This document shows, in pieces, positions 10,191-22,599 of a stretch of 64,000 nt of DNA (position 1 is the first letter of the stretch; the number at the start of each line of letters is the position of its first letter). The notes under the pieces are model-generated. The model was not told the DNA's origin. It worked only from the letters and a program-made list of their open reading frames with translations, and did not search any database. The position numbers were made by a program, and so were the translations under genes. The stretch comes from Megachile rotundata (Eukaryota > Arthropoda > Insecta > Hymenoptera > Megachilidae). The stretch spans positions 1,612,001 through 1,676,000 of the forward strand of contig NC_134991.1 of NCBI RefSeq assembly GCF_050947335.1, given 5' to 3'.

Positions 10191-12590
10191 CATCCCAAAG
10201 GCCGAAATCCCAAAGGTCGAAATCCCAAAGGCCGAAATCCCAAGGGCTGAAATTCCAAAGACCGACTACCCAAATGCCGAAATCCCAGAGGCCGAAATCC
10301 CAAAGGCCGAAATCCCAAGGGCCGAAATCCCAAAGGTCCAAATGCCAAATTCCGAAATCCAAAGGGCCGAAATCCCAAAGGCCGAGATCCCAAAGGTCGA
10401 AATCCCAATGGCCGAAATCTCATAGGCCGAAATCCCAAAGGCTGAAATCCCAAAGGCCGGAATCCAAAGGGCCGAAATCCCAAAGGCTGAAATTCCAAAG
10501 ACCAACTACCCAAAGGCCGAAATGCCAGAGGCCGAAATCCCAAAGGCCGAAATCCCAAGGGCCGATGTCCCAAAGCTCCAAATTCCAAAGGCCGAAATCC
10601 CAAAGGCCGAAATCCCAAATGTCGAAATCCCATTGGATGAATTCCCAAAAGGCCGTAATCCCAATGGTCGCAATCCCAAAGGCCGAAATCCCAAGGGCCG
10701 ATATCCTAATTTCGGAAATTCCAAAGGCCGAAATCCCAAACGCCGAAATCCCAAATGTCGAAATCACAAGGCCGAAATACCAAAGGATGAACTCCCAAAA
10801 GGTCGAAATCCCAAAGGTCGAAATCCCAAAGGCCGAAATCCCAAAGGCCGAAATCCCAAAGGTCCAAATCCCAAAGGACGAAATTCCAAAGGCCGAAATC
10901 CCAAATGCCGATATCCCAAAGGCGGAATTTCCAAAGGCCGAAATCCCAAAGGATGAATTCCCAAAAGGCCGAAATCCCAAAGGCCGAAATCCAAAAGGCC
11001 TAAATCCCAAGGGCCGAAATCCGAAAGGTAAAAATCCCAAAGGGCGAAATCCCAAATGTCGAAATTCCAAGGCCGAAATCCCAAAGGCCGAAATCCAAAG
11101 GGCCGAAATCCCAAAGGCTGAAATTCCAAAGACCGACATCCCAAATGCCGAAATCCCAAAGACTGAAACTCCAAAGACCGACTTCCCAAAGGGCGAACTC
11201 CCAGAGGCCGATATCCCAAAGGTCGAAATCCCAAAGGCCGAAATCCAAAGGACCGAAATTACAAACTTCGAAATCCCAAAGGCCGAAATCCAAAGGGCCG
11301 AAATCCCAAAGGCTGAAATCCCAAAGGCCGAAATCCAAAGGGCCGAAATCCCAAAGGTTGAAATTCCAAAGATCGACATACCAAAGGCCAAAATCCCAAA
11401 TGTCGAAATCCCAAGAACCAAATCCCGAACGATGAATTCCCAAAAGGCCGAAATCGCAAAGGTCGAAATTCCAAAGGCCGACATCCCAAAGGCCGAAATC
11501 TCAAAGTCCGAAATCCCAAAGGCTGAAATCCCAAAGACCGAAATCAACATAGCCGAAATCCCAAAGGCTGAAATTCCAAAGACCGACATCCCAAAGGCCG
11601 AAATCCCAAAGGCCGAAATCCCAATGGCCGAAATCCCAAGAGCCGAAATCCCAAAGGCCGAAATCCCAAAGGTCCAAATCCCAACGGTCGAAATCCCAAA
11701 GGCCGATATCCGAAGGGCCCATATCCCAAGGGCCCATATCCCAAGGGCCGAAATCGCAAAGGCCGAAATCACAAGGCCGAAATCCCAAACGCCGAAATCC
11801 CAAACGCCGAAATCCCAAAGGCAGAAATCCCAAAGGCCCAAATCCCAAGTACCGAAATCCCATTGGTCGAAATCCCAAAGGCCGAAATCTCAAAGGCCGA
11901 AATCCCAAAGGCCGAAATCGCAAAGGCCGAAATCCAAAGGGCCGAAATCCCAAACGCTGAAATTCCAAAGACCGATATCCCAAAGGCCGAAATCACAAGG
12001 GCGAAATCCCAAAGGGCGAAATCCCAAAGGCCGAAATCCCAAAGACTGAAATTCGAAAGACCGAAATCCCAAAGGCCGAAATCTCAAAGGCCGAAATCCC
12101 AAAGGCCGAAATTCCAAAGGCCGAAATCCCAAAGGTCGAAATCACAAAGGCCGAAATCCCAAAGACCGACTTCCCAAAGGTCGAAATCCCAAAGGCCAAA
12201 ATCCCAAAGGCCGAAATCCCAAATGTCGAAATCCCATTGGATGAATTCCCAAAAGGCCGTAATCCCAATAGTCGCAATCCCAAAGGCCGAAATCCCAAGG
12301 GCCGATATCCTAATTTCGGAAATTCCAAAGGCCGAAATCCCAAACGCCGAAATCCCAAAGGCCGAAATCCCAAAGGCCCAAATCCCAAGTACCGAAATCC
12401 CATTGGTCGAAATCACAAGGCCGAAATACCAAAGGATGAACTCCCAAAAGGCCGAAATCCCAAAGGTCGAAATCCCAAAGGCCGAAATCCCAAAGGTCCA
12501 AATCCCAAAGGACGAAATTCCAAAGGCCGAAATCCCAAATGCCGATATCCCAAAGGCGGAATTTCCAAAGGCCGAAATCCCAAAGGCCGA
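10180..12590 (+). repeat. ~2.4-kb block that recurs at 16.9-19.3 and 23.4-25.8 kb
   Basis: The series starting with the ggccgacatccc monomer at about 10,186 matches 16,933 onward at 6,747 bp. The offset falls to 6,732 and then 6,717 bp through loss of single 15-bp monomers, and the match ends near 12,590 (19,307). A substitution that turns ggccga into ggccta (TAA) and the ctcataggccg monomer (TAG, about 10,410) are shared by the copies, so the stop-bearing variants travel with the block. Confidence 0.85.
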
Positions 12591-13504
12591 AATCCCAAGG
12601 GCCGATATCCTAATTTCGGAAATTCCAAAGGCCGAAATCCCAAACGCCGAAATCCCAAATGTCGAAATCACAAGGCCGAAATACGAAAGGATGAATTCCC
12701 AAAAGGCCGAAATCCCAAAGGCCGAAATCCAAAAGGCCTAAATCCCAAGGGCCGAAATCCGAAAGGTAAAAATTCCAAAGGGCGAAATCCCAAATGTCGA
12801 AATCTCAAGGCCGAAATCCCAAAGGCCGAAATCCAAAGGGCCGAAATCCCAAAGGCTGAAATTCCAAAGACCGACATCCCAAATGCCGAAATCCCAAAGA
12901 CTGAAACTCCAAAGACCGACTTCCCAAAGGTCGAACTCCCAGAGGCCGATATCCCAAAGGTCGAAATCCCAAAGGCCGAAATCCAAAGGGCCGAAATCCC
13001 AAAGGCCGAAATCCAAAGGGCCGAAATCCCAAAGGCTGAAATCCCAAAGGCCGAAATCCAAAGGGCCGAAATCCCAAAGGTTGAAATTCCAAAGATCGAC
13101 TACCCAAATGCCGAAATCCCAGAGGCCGAAGTCCCAAAGGCCGAAATCCCAAGGGCCGAAATCCCAAAGGTCCAAATCCCAAATTCCGAAATCCAAAGGG
13201 CCGAAATCCCAAAGGCCGAGATCCCAAAGGCCGAGATCCCAAAGGTCGAAATCCCAATGGCCGAAATCTCATAGGCCGAAATCCCAAAGGCTGAAATCCC
13301 AAAGGCCGGAATCCAAAGGGCCGAAATCCCGAAGGCTGAAATTCCAAAGACCGACTACCCAAAGGCCGAAATGCCAGAGGCCGAAATCCCAAAGGCCGAA
13401 ATCCCAAGGGCCGATGTCCCAAAGCTCCAAATTCCAAAGGCCGAAATCCCAAAGGCCGAAATCCCATTGGATGAATTCCCAAAAGGCCGTAATCCCAATA
13501 GTCG
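12575..13504 (+). repeat. ~930-bp tandem duplication, copy 1
   Basis: This 62-monomer segment is repeated immediately downstream. Marker monomers such as gaaatacgaaaggatg (12,680 and 13,610) and the gactacccaaatgcc series recur at exactly 930 bp, then at 915 bp after a duplicated ggccgagatccc monomer present only in this copy (about 13,210-13,240). The direct match runs from about 12,575 to 13,466. Confidence 0.88.
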
Positions 13505-14381
13505 CAATCCCAAAGGCCGAAATCCCAAGGGCCGATATCCTAATTTCGGAAATTCCAAAGGCCGAAATCCCAAACGCCGAAATCCCAAATGTCGAAATCA
13601 CAAGGCCGAAATACGAAAGGATGAATTCCCAAAAGGCCGAAATCCCAAAGGCCGAAATCCAAAAGGCCTAAATCCCAAGGGCCGAAATCCGAAAGGTAAA
13701 AATTCCAAAGGGCGAAATCCCAAATGTCGAAATCCCAAGGCCGAAATCCCAAAGGCCGAAATCCAAAGGGCCGAAATCCCAAAGGCTGAAATTCCAAAGA
13801 CCGACATCCCAAATGCCGAAATCCCAAAGACTGAAACTTCAAAGACCGACTTCCCAAAGGTCGAACTCCCAGAGGCCGATAGCCCAAAGGTCGAAATCCC
13901 AAAGGCCGAAATCCAAAGGGCCGAAATCCCAAAGGCCGAAATCCAAAGGGCCGAAATCCCAAAGGCTGAAATCCCAAAGGCCGAAATCCAAAGGGCCGAA
14001 ATCCCAAAGGTTGAAATTCCAAAGATCGACTACCCAAATGCCGAAATCCCAGAGGCCGAAGTCCCAAAGGCCGAAATCCCAAGGGCCGAAATCCCAAAGG
14101 TCCAAATCCCAAATTCCGAAATCCAAAGGGCCGAAATCCCAAAGGCCGAGATCCCAAAGGTCGAAATCCCAATGGCCGAAATCTCATAGGCCGAAATCCC
14201 AAAGGCTGAAATCCCAAAGGCCGGAATCCAAAGGGCCGAAATCCCGAAGGCTGAAATTCCAAAGACCGACTACCCAAAGGCCGAAATGCCAGAGGCCGAA
14301 ATCCCAAAGGCCGAAATCCCAAGGGCCGATGTCCCAAAGCTCCAAATTCCAAAGGCCGAAATCCCAAAGGCCGAAATCCCA
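13505..14381 (+). repeat. ~930-bp tandem duplication, copy 2
   Basis: Second copy of 12,575-13,466, one monomer shorter (a single ggccgagatccc). It carries private changes such as gaaacttcaaagacc (about 13,836) and ggccgatagccc (about 13,876). The junction is in register: no broken monomer is visible at the boundary. Confidence 0.88.
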
Positions 14382-15239
14382 AACGCCGAAATCCCAAAGG
14401 CCGAAATCCCAAAGGCCCAAATCCCAAGTACCGAAATCCCAAAGGTCGAAATCACAAAGGCCGAAATCTCAAAGGCCGAAATCCCAAAGGCCGAAATCGC
14501 AAAGGCCGAAATCCCAAAGGCCGAAATCCCAAAGACTGAAATTCGAAAGACCGAAATCCCAAAGGCCGAAATCTCAAAGGCCGAAATCCCAAAGGCCGAA
14601 ATTCCAAAGGCCGAAATCCCAAAGGTCGAAATCACAAAGGCCGAAATCCCAAAGACCGACTTCCCAAAGGTCGAAATCCCAAAGGCCGAAATCCCAAAGG
14701 CCGAAATCCCAAATGTCGAAATCCCATTGGATGAATTCCCAAAAGGCCGTAATCCCATTAGTCGCAATCCCAAAGGCCGAAATCCCAAGGGCCGATATCC
14801 GAATTTCGGAAATTCCAAAGGCCGAAATCCCAAACGCCGAAATCCCAAATATCGAAATCACAAGGCCGAAATACCAAAGGATGAACTCCCAAAAGGCCGA
14901 AATCCCAAGGGTCGAAATCCCAAAGGCCGAAATCCCAAAGGTCCAAATCCCAAAGGACGAAATTCCAAAGGCCGAAATCCAAAAGGCCTAAATCCCAAGG
15001 GCCGAAATCCGAAAGGTAAAAATCCCAAAGGCCGAAATCCCAAATGTCGAAATCACAAGGCCGAAATACCAAAGGATGAACTCCCAAAAGGCCGATATCG
15101 CAAAGGTCGAAATCCCAAAGGCCGAAATCCAAAGGGCCGAAATCCCAAACTTCGAAATCCAAAAGGCCGAAAACCAAAGGGCCGAAATCCCAAAGGCTGA
15201 AATCCCAAAGGCCGAAATCCAAAGGGCCGAAATCCCAAA
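14382..15239. repeat. Satellite mosaic, diverged
   Basis: Only 15-bp monomers are present. The first part (about 14,382-14,760) follows the variant order later found at about 20,580-21,000 and in each 7,886-bp copy: ggcccaaatcccaagtacc, then ggtcgaaatcacaaagg, then gactgaaattcgaaagacc. The second part carries private changes, for example caaatatcgaaatcac near 14,848. Nothing non-repetitive is seen. Confidence 0.8.
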
Positions 15240-16121
15240 GGTTGAAATTCCAAAGATCGACATACCAAAGGCCGAAATCCCAAATGTCGAAATCCCAAGA
15301 ACCAAATCCCGAACGATGAATTCCCAAAAGGCCGAAATCCCAAGGGCCGAAATCGCAAGAGCCGAAATCCCAAAGGCCGAAATCCCAAAGGTCCAAATCC
15401 CAACGGTCGAAATCCCGAAGGCCGATATCCCAAGGGCCGAAATTCCAAAGGTCGAAATCCCAAAGGCCGAAATCCCATGGGTCCAAATCACAAAGGACGA
15501 AATTCCAAAGGCCGAAATCCCAATGGCTGAAATTCGAAGGACCGAAATCCCAAAGGCCGAAATCTCAAAGGCCGAAATCCCAAAGGCCGAAATCGCAAAG
15601 GCCGAAATCCCAAAGGCCGAAATCGCAAAGGCCCAAATCCCAAGCGCCGAAATCCCAAAGGTCCAAATCCCAAAGGCCGAAATCTCAAAGGCCGAAATCC
15701 CAAAGGCCGAAATCGCAAAGGCCGAAATCCAAAGCGCCGAAATCCCAAACGCTGAAATTCCAAAGACCGATATCCCAAAGGCCGAAATCACAAGGCCGAA
15801 ATCCCAAAGGCCGAAATCCCAAAGGCTGAAATCACAATGGCCGATATCCTAAAGGCGGAAATTCCAAAGGACGAAATCCCAAACGCCAAAATCCCAAAAG
15901 GCCGAAATCCCAATGGCCGAAATCCCAAAGGCCGAAATCCCAAAGGTCCAAATCCCAACGGTCGAAATCCCAAAGGCCGATATCCCAAGGGCCCATATCC
16001 CAAGGGCCCATATCCCAAGGGCCGAAATCCCAAAGGCCGAAATCACAAGGCCGAAATCCCAAAGGCCCAAATCCCAAGTACCGAAATCCCACAGGTCGAA
16101 ATCCCAAAGGCCGAAATCTCA
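15240..16121 (+). repeat. Diverged HOR block, copy c
   Basis: Third copy of the series at 5.6 and 9.0 kb, with the cassette ATG at 15,316 and the atggccgatatcctaaagg monomer at 15,837. The same series reappears at the far right end of the window from about 63,540, so this variant set brackets the homogenised region. Confidence 0.75.
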
Positions 16122-19100
16122 AAGGCCGAAATCCCAAAGGCCGAAATCGCAAAGGCCGAAATCCAAAGGGCCGAAATCCCAAACGCTGAAATTCCAAAGA
16201 CCGATATCCCAAAGGCCGAAATCACAAGATCGAAATCCCAAAGGGCGAAATCCCAAAGGCCGAAATCCCAAAGACTGAAATTCGAAAGACCGAAATCCCA
16301 AAGGCCGAAATCTCAAAGGCGGAAATCCCAAAGGCCGAAATTCCAAAGGCCGAAATCCCAAAGGTCGAAATCACAAAGGCCGAAATCCCAAAGACCGACT
16401 TCCCAAAGGTCGAAATCCCAAAGGCCGAAATTACAAAGGCCGAAATCCCAAACGCTGAAATCCCAAAGGCCGAAATCCCAAAGGCCCAAATCCCAAGTAC
16501 CTAAATCCCATTGGTCGAAATCACCAGGCCGAAATACCAAAGGATGAACTCCCAAAAGGCCGAAATCCCAAAGGCCGAAATCCCAAAGGTCCAAATCCCA
16601 AAGGACGAAATTCCAAAGGCCGAAATCCCAAATGCCGATATCCCAAAGGCGGAATTTCCAAACGCCGAAATCCCAAAGGATGAATTCCCAAAAGGCCGAA
16701 ATCCCAAAGGCCGAAATCCAAAAGGCCTAAATCCCAAGGGCCGAAATCCGAAAGGTAAAAATCCCAAAGGCCGAAATCCCAAATGTCGAAATCCCAAGGC
16801 CGAAATCCCAAAGGCCGAAATCCCAAGGGCCGATATCCTAATTTCGGAAATTCCAAAGGCCGAAATCCCAAACGCCGAAATCCCAAATGTCGAAATCACA
16901 AGGCCGAAATCCCAAAGGCCGAAATCCCAAAGGCCGACATCCCAAAGGCCGAAATCCCAAAGGTCGAAATCCCAAAGACCGAAATCCCAAGGGCTGAAAT
17001 TCCAAAGACCGACTACCCAAATGCCGAAATCCAAGAGGCCGAAATCCCAAAGGCCGAAATCCCAAGGGCCGAAATCCCAAAGGTCCAAATCCCAAATTCC
17101 GAAATCCAAAGGGCCGAAATCCCAAAGGCCGAGATCCCAAAGGTCGAAATCCCAATGGCCGAAATCTCATAGGCCGAAATTCCAAAGGCTGAAATCCCAA
17201 AGGCCGGAATCCAAAGGGCCGAAATCCCAAAGGCTGAAATTCCAAAGACCAACTACCCAAAGGCCGAAATGCCAGAGGCCGAAATCCCAAAGGCCGAAAT
17301 CCCAAGGGCCGATGTCCCAAAGCTCCAAATTCCAAAGGCCGAAATCCCAAAGGCCGAAATCCCAAATGTCGAAATCCCATTGGATGAATTCCCAAAAGGC
17401 CGTAATCCCAATGGTCGCAATCCCAAAGGCCGAAATCCCAAGGGCCGATATCCTAATTTCGGAAATTCCAAAGGCCGAAATCCCAAACGCCGAAATCCCA
17501 AATGTCGAAATCAAAAGGCCGAAATACCAAAGGATGAACTCCCAAAAGGTCGAAATCCCAAAGGTCGAAATCCCAAAGGCCGAAATCCCAAAGGCCGAAA
17601 TCCCAAAGGTCCAAATCCCAAAGGACGAAATTCCAAAGGCCGAAATCCCAAATGCCGATATCCAAAAGGCGGAATTTCCAAAGGCCGAAATCCCAAAGGA
17701 TGAATTCCCAAAAGGCCGAAATCCCAAAGGCCGAAATCCAAAAGGCCTAAATCCCAAGGGCCGAAATCCGAAAGGTAAAAATCCCAAAGGGCGAAATCCC
17801 AAATGTCGAAATCCCAAGGCCGAAATCCCAAAGGCCGAAATCCAAAGGGCCGAAATCCCAAAGGCTGAAATTCCAAAGACCGACATCCCAAATGCCGAAA
17901 TCCCAAAGACTGAAACTCCAAAGACCGACTTCCCAGAGGCCGATATCCCAAAGGTCGAAATCCCAAAGGCCGAAATCCAAAGGGCCGAAATCCCAAACTT
18001 CGAAATCCCAAAGGCCGAAATCCAAAGGGCCGAAATCCCAAAGGCTGAAATCCCAAAGGCCGAAATCCAAAGGGCCGAAATCCCAAAGGTTGAAATTCCA
18101 AAGATCGAAATACCAAAGGCCAAAATCCCAAATGTCGAAATCCCAAGAACCAAATCCCGAACGATGAATTCCCAAAAGGCCGAAATCGCAAAGGTCGAAA
18201 TTCCAAAGGCCGACATCCCAAAGGCCGAAATCTCAAAGTCCGAAATCCCAAAGGCTGAAATCCCAAAGACCGAAATCAACATAGCCGAAATCCCAAAGGC
18301 TGAAATCCCAAAGACCGACATCCCAAAGGCCGAAATCCCAAAGGCCGAAATCCCAATGGCCGAAATCCCAAGAGCCGAAATCCCAAAGGCCGAAATCCCA
18401 AAGGTCCAAATCCCAACGGTCGAAATCCCAAAGGCCGATATCCCAAGGGCCCATATCCCAAGGGCCGCAATCGCAAAGGCCGAAATCACAAGGCCGAAAT
18501 CCCAAAGGCCGAAATCCCAAACGCCGAAATCCCAAAGGCAGAAATCCCAAAGGCCCAAATTCCAAGTACCGAAATCCCATTGGTCGAAATCCCAAAGGCC
18601 GATATCTCAAAGGCCGAAATCCCAAAGGCCGAAATCGCAAAGGCCGAAATCCAAAGGGCCGAAATCCCAAACGCTGAAATTCCAAAGACCGATATCCCAA
18701 AGGCCGAAATCACAAGGGCGAAATCCCAAAGGGCGAAATCCCAAAGGCCGAAATCCCAAAGACTGAAATTCGAAAGACCGAAATCCCAAAGGCCGAAATC
18801 TCAAAGGCCGAAATCCCAAAGGCCGAAATTCCAAAGGCCGGAATCCCAAAGGTCGAAATCACAAAGGCCGAAATCCCAAAGACCGACTTCCCAAAGGTCG
18901 AAATCCAACAGGCCAAAATCCCAAAGGCCTAAATCCCAAATGTCGAAATCCCATTGGATGAATTCCCAAAAGGCCGTAATCCCAATAGTCGCAATCCCAA
19001 AGGCCGAAATCCCAAGGGCCGATATCCTAATTTCGGAAATTCCAAAGGCCGAAATCCCAAACGCCGAAATCCCAAAGGCCGAAATCCCAAAGGCCCAAAT

Positions 19101-22100
19101 CCCAAGTACCGAAATCCCATTGGTCGAAATCACAAGGCCGAAATACCAAAGGATGAACTCCCAAAAGGCCGAAATCCCAAAGGTCGAAATCCCAAAGGCC
19201 GAAATCCCAAAGGTCCAAATCCCAAAGGACGAAATTCCAAAGGCCGAAATCCCAAATGCCGATATCCCAAAGGCGGAATTTCCAAAGGCCGAAATCCCAA
19301 AGGATGAATTCCCAAAAGGCCGAAATCCCAAACGCCGAAATCCAAAAGGCCTAAATCCTAAGGGCCGAAATCCGAAAGGTAAAAATCCCAAAGGCCGAAA
19401 TCCCAAATGTCGAAATCCCAAGGCCGAAATCCCAAAGGCCGAAATCCCAAAGGCCGACATCCCAAAGGCCAACATCCCAAAGGCCGAAATCCCAAAGGTC
19501 GAAATCCCAAAGGCCGAAATCCCAAGGGCTGAAATTCCAAAGACCGACTACCCAAATGCCGAAATCCCAGAGGCCGAAATCCCAAAGGCCGAAATCCCAA
19601 GGGCCGAAATCCCAAAGGTCCAAATCCCAAATTCCGATATCCAAAGAGCCGAAATCCCAAAGGCCGAGATCCCAAAGGTCGAAATCCCAATGGCCGAAAT
19701 CTCATAGGCCGAAATCCCAAAGGCTGAAATCGCAAAGGCCGGAATCCAAATGGCCGAAATCCCGAAGGCTGAAATTCCAAAGACCGACTACCCAAAGGCC
19801 GAAATGCCAGAGGCCGAAATCCCAAAGGCCGAAATCCCAAGGGCCGATGTCCCAAAGCTCCAAATTCCAAAGGCCGAAATCCCAAAGGCCGAAATCCCAA
19901 ATGTCGAAATCCCATTGGATGAATTCCCAAAAGGCCGTAATCCCAATGGTCGCAATCCCAAAGGCCGAAATCCCAAGGGCCGATGTCCTAATTTCGGAAA
20001 TTCCAAAGGCCGAAATCCCAAACGCCGAAATCCCAAATGTCGAAATCACAAGGCCGAAATACCAAAGGATGAATTCCCAAAAGGCCGAAATCCCAAAGGC
20101 CGAAATCCAAAAGGCCTAAATCCCAAGGGCCGAAATCCGAAAGGTAAAAATCCCAAAGGGCGAAATCCCAAATGTCGAAATCCCAAGGCCGAAATCCCAA
20201 AGGCCGAAATCCAAAGGGCCGAAATCCCAAAGGCTGAAATTCCAAAGACCGACATCCCAAATGCCGAAATCCCAAAGACTGAAACTCCAAAGACCGACTT
20301 CCCAAAGGTCGAACTCCCAGAGGCCGATATCCCAAAGGTCGAAATCCCAAAGGCCGAAATCCAAAGGGCCGAAATCCCAAAGGTTGAAATTCCAAAGATC
20401 GACATACCAAAGGCCAAAATCCCAAATGTCGAAATCCCAAGAACCAAATCCCGAACGATGAATTCCCAAAAGGCCGAAATCGCAAAGGTCGAAATTCCAA
20501 AGGCCGACATCCCAAAGGCCGAAATCCCAAAGGCCGAAATCACAAGGCCGAAATCCCAAAGGCCAAAAATCCCAAACGCCGAAATCCCAAAGGCCGAAAT
20601 CCCAAAGGCCCAAATCCCAAGTACCGAAATCCCAAAGGTCGAAATCCCAAAGGCCGAAATCTCAAAGGCCGAAATCCCAAAGGCCGAAATCGCAAAGGCC
20701 GAAATCCCAAAGGGCGAAATCCCAAAGGCCGAAATCCCAAAGACTGAAATTCGAAAGACCGAAATCCCAAAGGCCGAAATCTCAAAGGCCGAAATCCCAA
20801 AGGCCGAAATTCCAAAGGCCGAAATCCCAAAGGTCGAAATCACAAAGGCCGAAATCCCAAAGACCGACTTCCCAAAGGTCGAAATCCCAAAGGCCGAAAT
20901 CCCAAAGGCCGAAATCCCAAAGGCCGAAATCCCAAATGTCGAAATCCCATTGGATGAATTCCCAAAAGGCCGTAATCCCAATAGTCGCAATCCCAAAGGC
21001 CGAAATCCCAAGGGCCGATATCCTAATTTCGGAAATTCCAAAGGCCGAAATCCCAAACGCCGAAATCCCAAATGTCGAAATCACAAGGCCGAAATACCAA
21101 AGGATGAACTCCCAAAAGGTCGAAATCCCAAAGGTCGAAATCCCAAAGGCAGAAATCCCAAAGGCCGAAATCCCGAAGGTCCAAATCCCAAAGGACGAAA
21201 TTCCAAAGGCCGAAATCCCAAATGCCGATATCCAAAAGGCGGAATTTCCAAAGGCCGAAATCCCAAAGGATGAATTCCCAAAAGGCCGAAATCCCAAAGG
21301 CCGAAATCCAAAAGGCCTAAATCCCAAGGGCCGAAATCCGAAAGGTAAAAATCCCAAAGGGCGAAATCCCAAATGTCGAAATCCCAAGGCCGAAATCCCA
21401 AAGGCCGAAATCCAAAGGGCCGAAATCCCAAAGGCTGAAATTCCAAAGACCGACATCCCAAATGCCGAAATCCCAAAGACTGAAACTTCAAAGACCGACT
21501 TCCCAAAGGTCGAACTCCCAGAGGCCGATATCCCAAAGGTCGAAATCCCAAAGGCCGAAATCCAAAGGGCCGAAATCCCAAACTTCGAAATCCCAAAGGG
21601 CGAAATCCAAAGGGCCGAAATCCCAAAGGCTGAAATCCCAAAGGCCGAAATCCAAAGGGCCGAAATCCCAAAGGTTGAAATTCCAAAGATCGACATACCA
21701 AAGGCCAAAATCCCAAATGTCGAAATCCCAAGAACCAAATCCCGAACGATGAATTCCCAAATGGCCGAAATCGCAAAGGTCGAAATTCCAAAGGCCGACA
21801 TCCCAAAGGCCGAAATCTCAAAGTCCGAAATCCCAAAGGCTGAAATCCCAAAGACCGAAATCAACATAGCCGAAATCCCAAAGGCTGAAATCCCAAAGAC
21901 CGACATCCCAAAGGCCGAAATCCCAAAGGCCGAAATCCCAATGGCCGAAATCCCAAGAGCCGAAATCCCAAAGGCCGAAATCCCAAAGGTCCAAATCCCA
22001 ACGGTCGAAATCCCAAAGGCCGATATCCCAAGGGCCCATATCCCAAGGGCCCATATCCCAAGGGCCGCAATCGCAAAGGCCGAAATCACAAGGCCGAAAT

Positions 22101-22599
22101 CCCAAAGGCCGAAATCCCAAACGCCGATATCTCAAAGGCCGAAATCCCAAAGGCCGAAATCGCAAAGGCCGAAATCCAAAGGGCCGAAATCCCAAACGCT
22201 GAAATTCCAAAGACCGATATCCCAAAGGCCGAAATCACAAGGGCGAAATCCCAAAGGGCGAAATCCCAAAGGCCGAAATCCCAAAGACTGAAATTCGAAA
22301 GACCGAAATCCCAAAGGCCGAAATTTCAAAGGCCGAAATCCCAAAGGCCGAAATTCCAAAGGCCGAAATCCCAAAGGTCGAAATCACAAAGGCCGAAATC
22401 CCAAAGACCGACTTCCCAAAGGTCGAAATCCAACAGGCCAAAATCCCAAAGGCCTAAATCCCAAATGTCGAAATCCCATTAGATGAATTCCCAAAAGGCC
22501 GTAATCCCAATAGTCGCAATCCCAAAGGCCGAAATCCCAAGGGCCGATATCCTAATTTCGGAAATTCCAAAGGCCGAAATCCCAAACGCCGAAATCCCA
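16122..22599 (+). repeat. 6.48-kb tandem duplication, copy 1 (6,478 bp)
   Basis: Shared variants place this segment in a head-to-tail duplication with 22,600-29,092. Offsets are 6,478 bp up to about 17.9 kb and 6,493 bp after it. The change is one monomer: at about 17,930 this copy reads gacttcccagagg, whereas the second has an additional ggtcgaactcccaga unit at about 24,416. The breakpoint at 22,600 is where the ccaaacgccgaaatccc monomer is followed by a different series, and it is in register. Confidence 0.9.
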
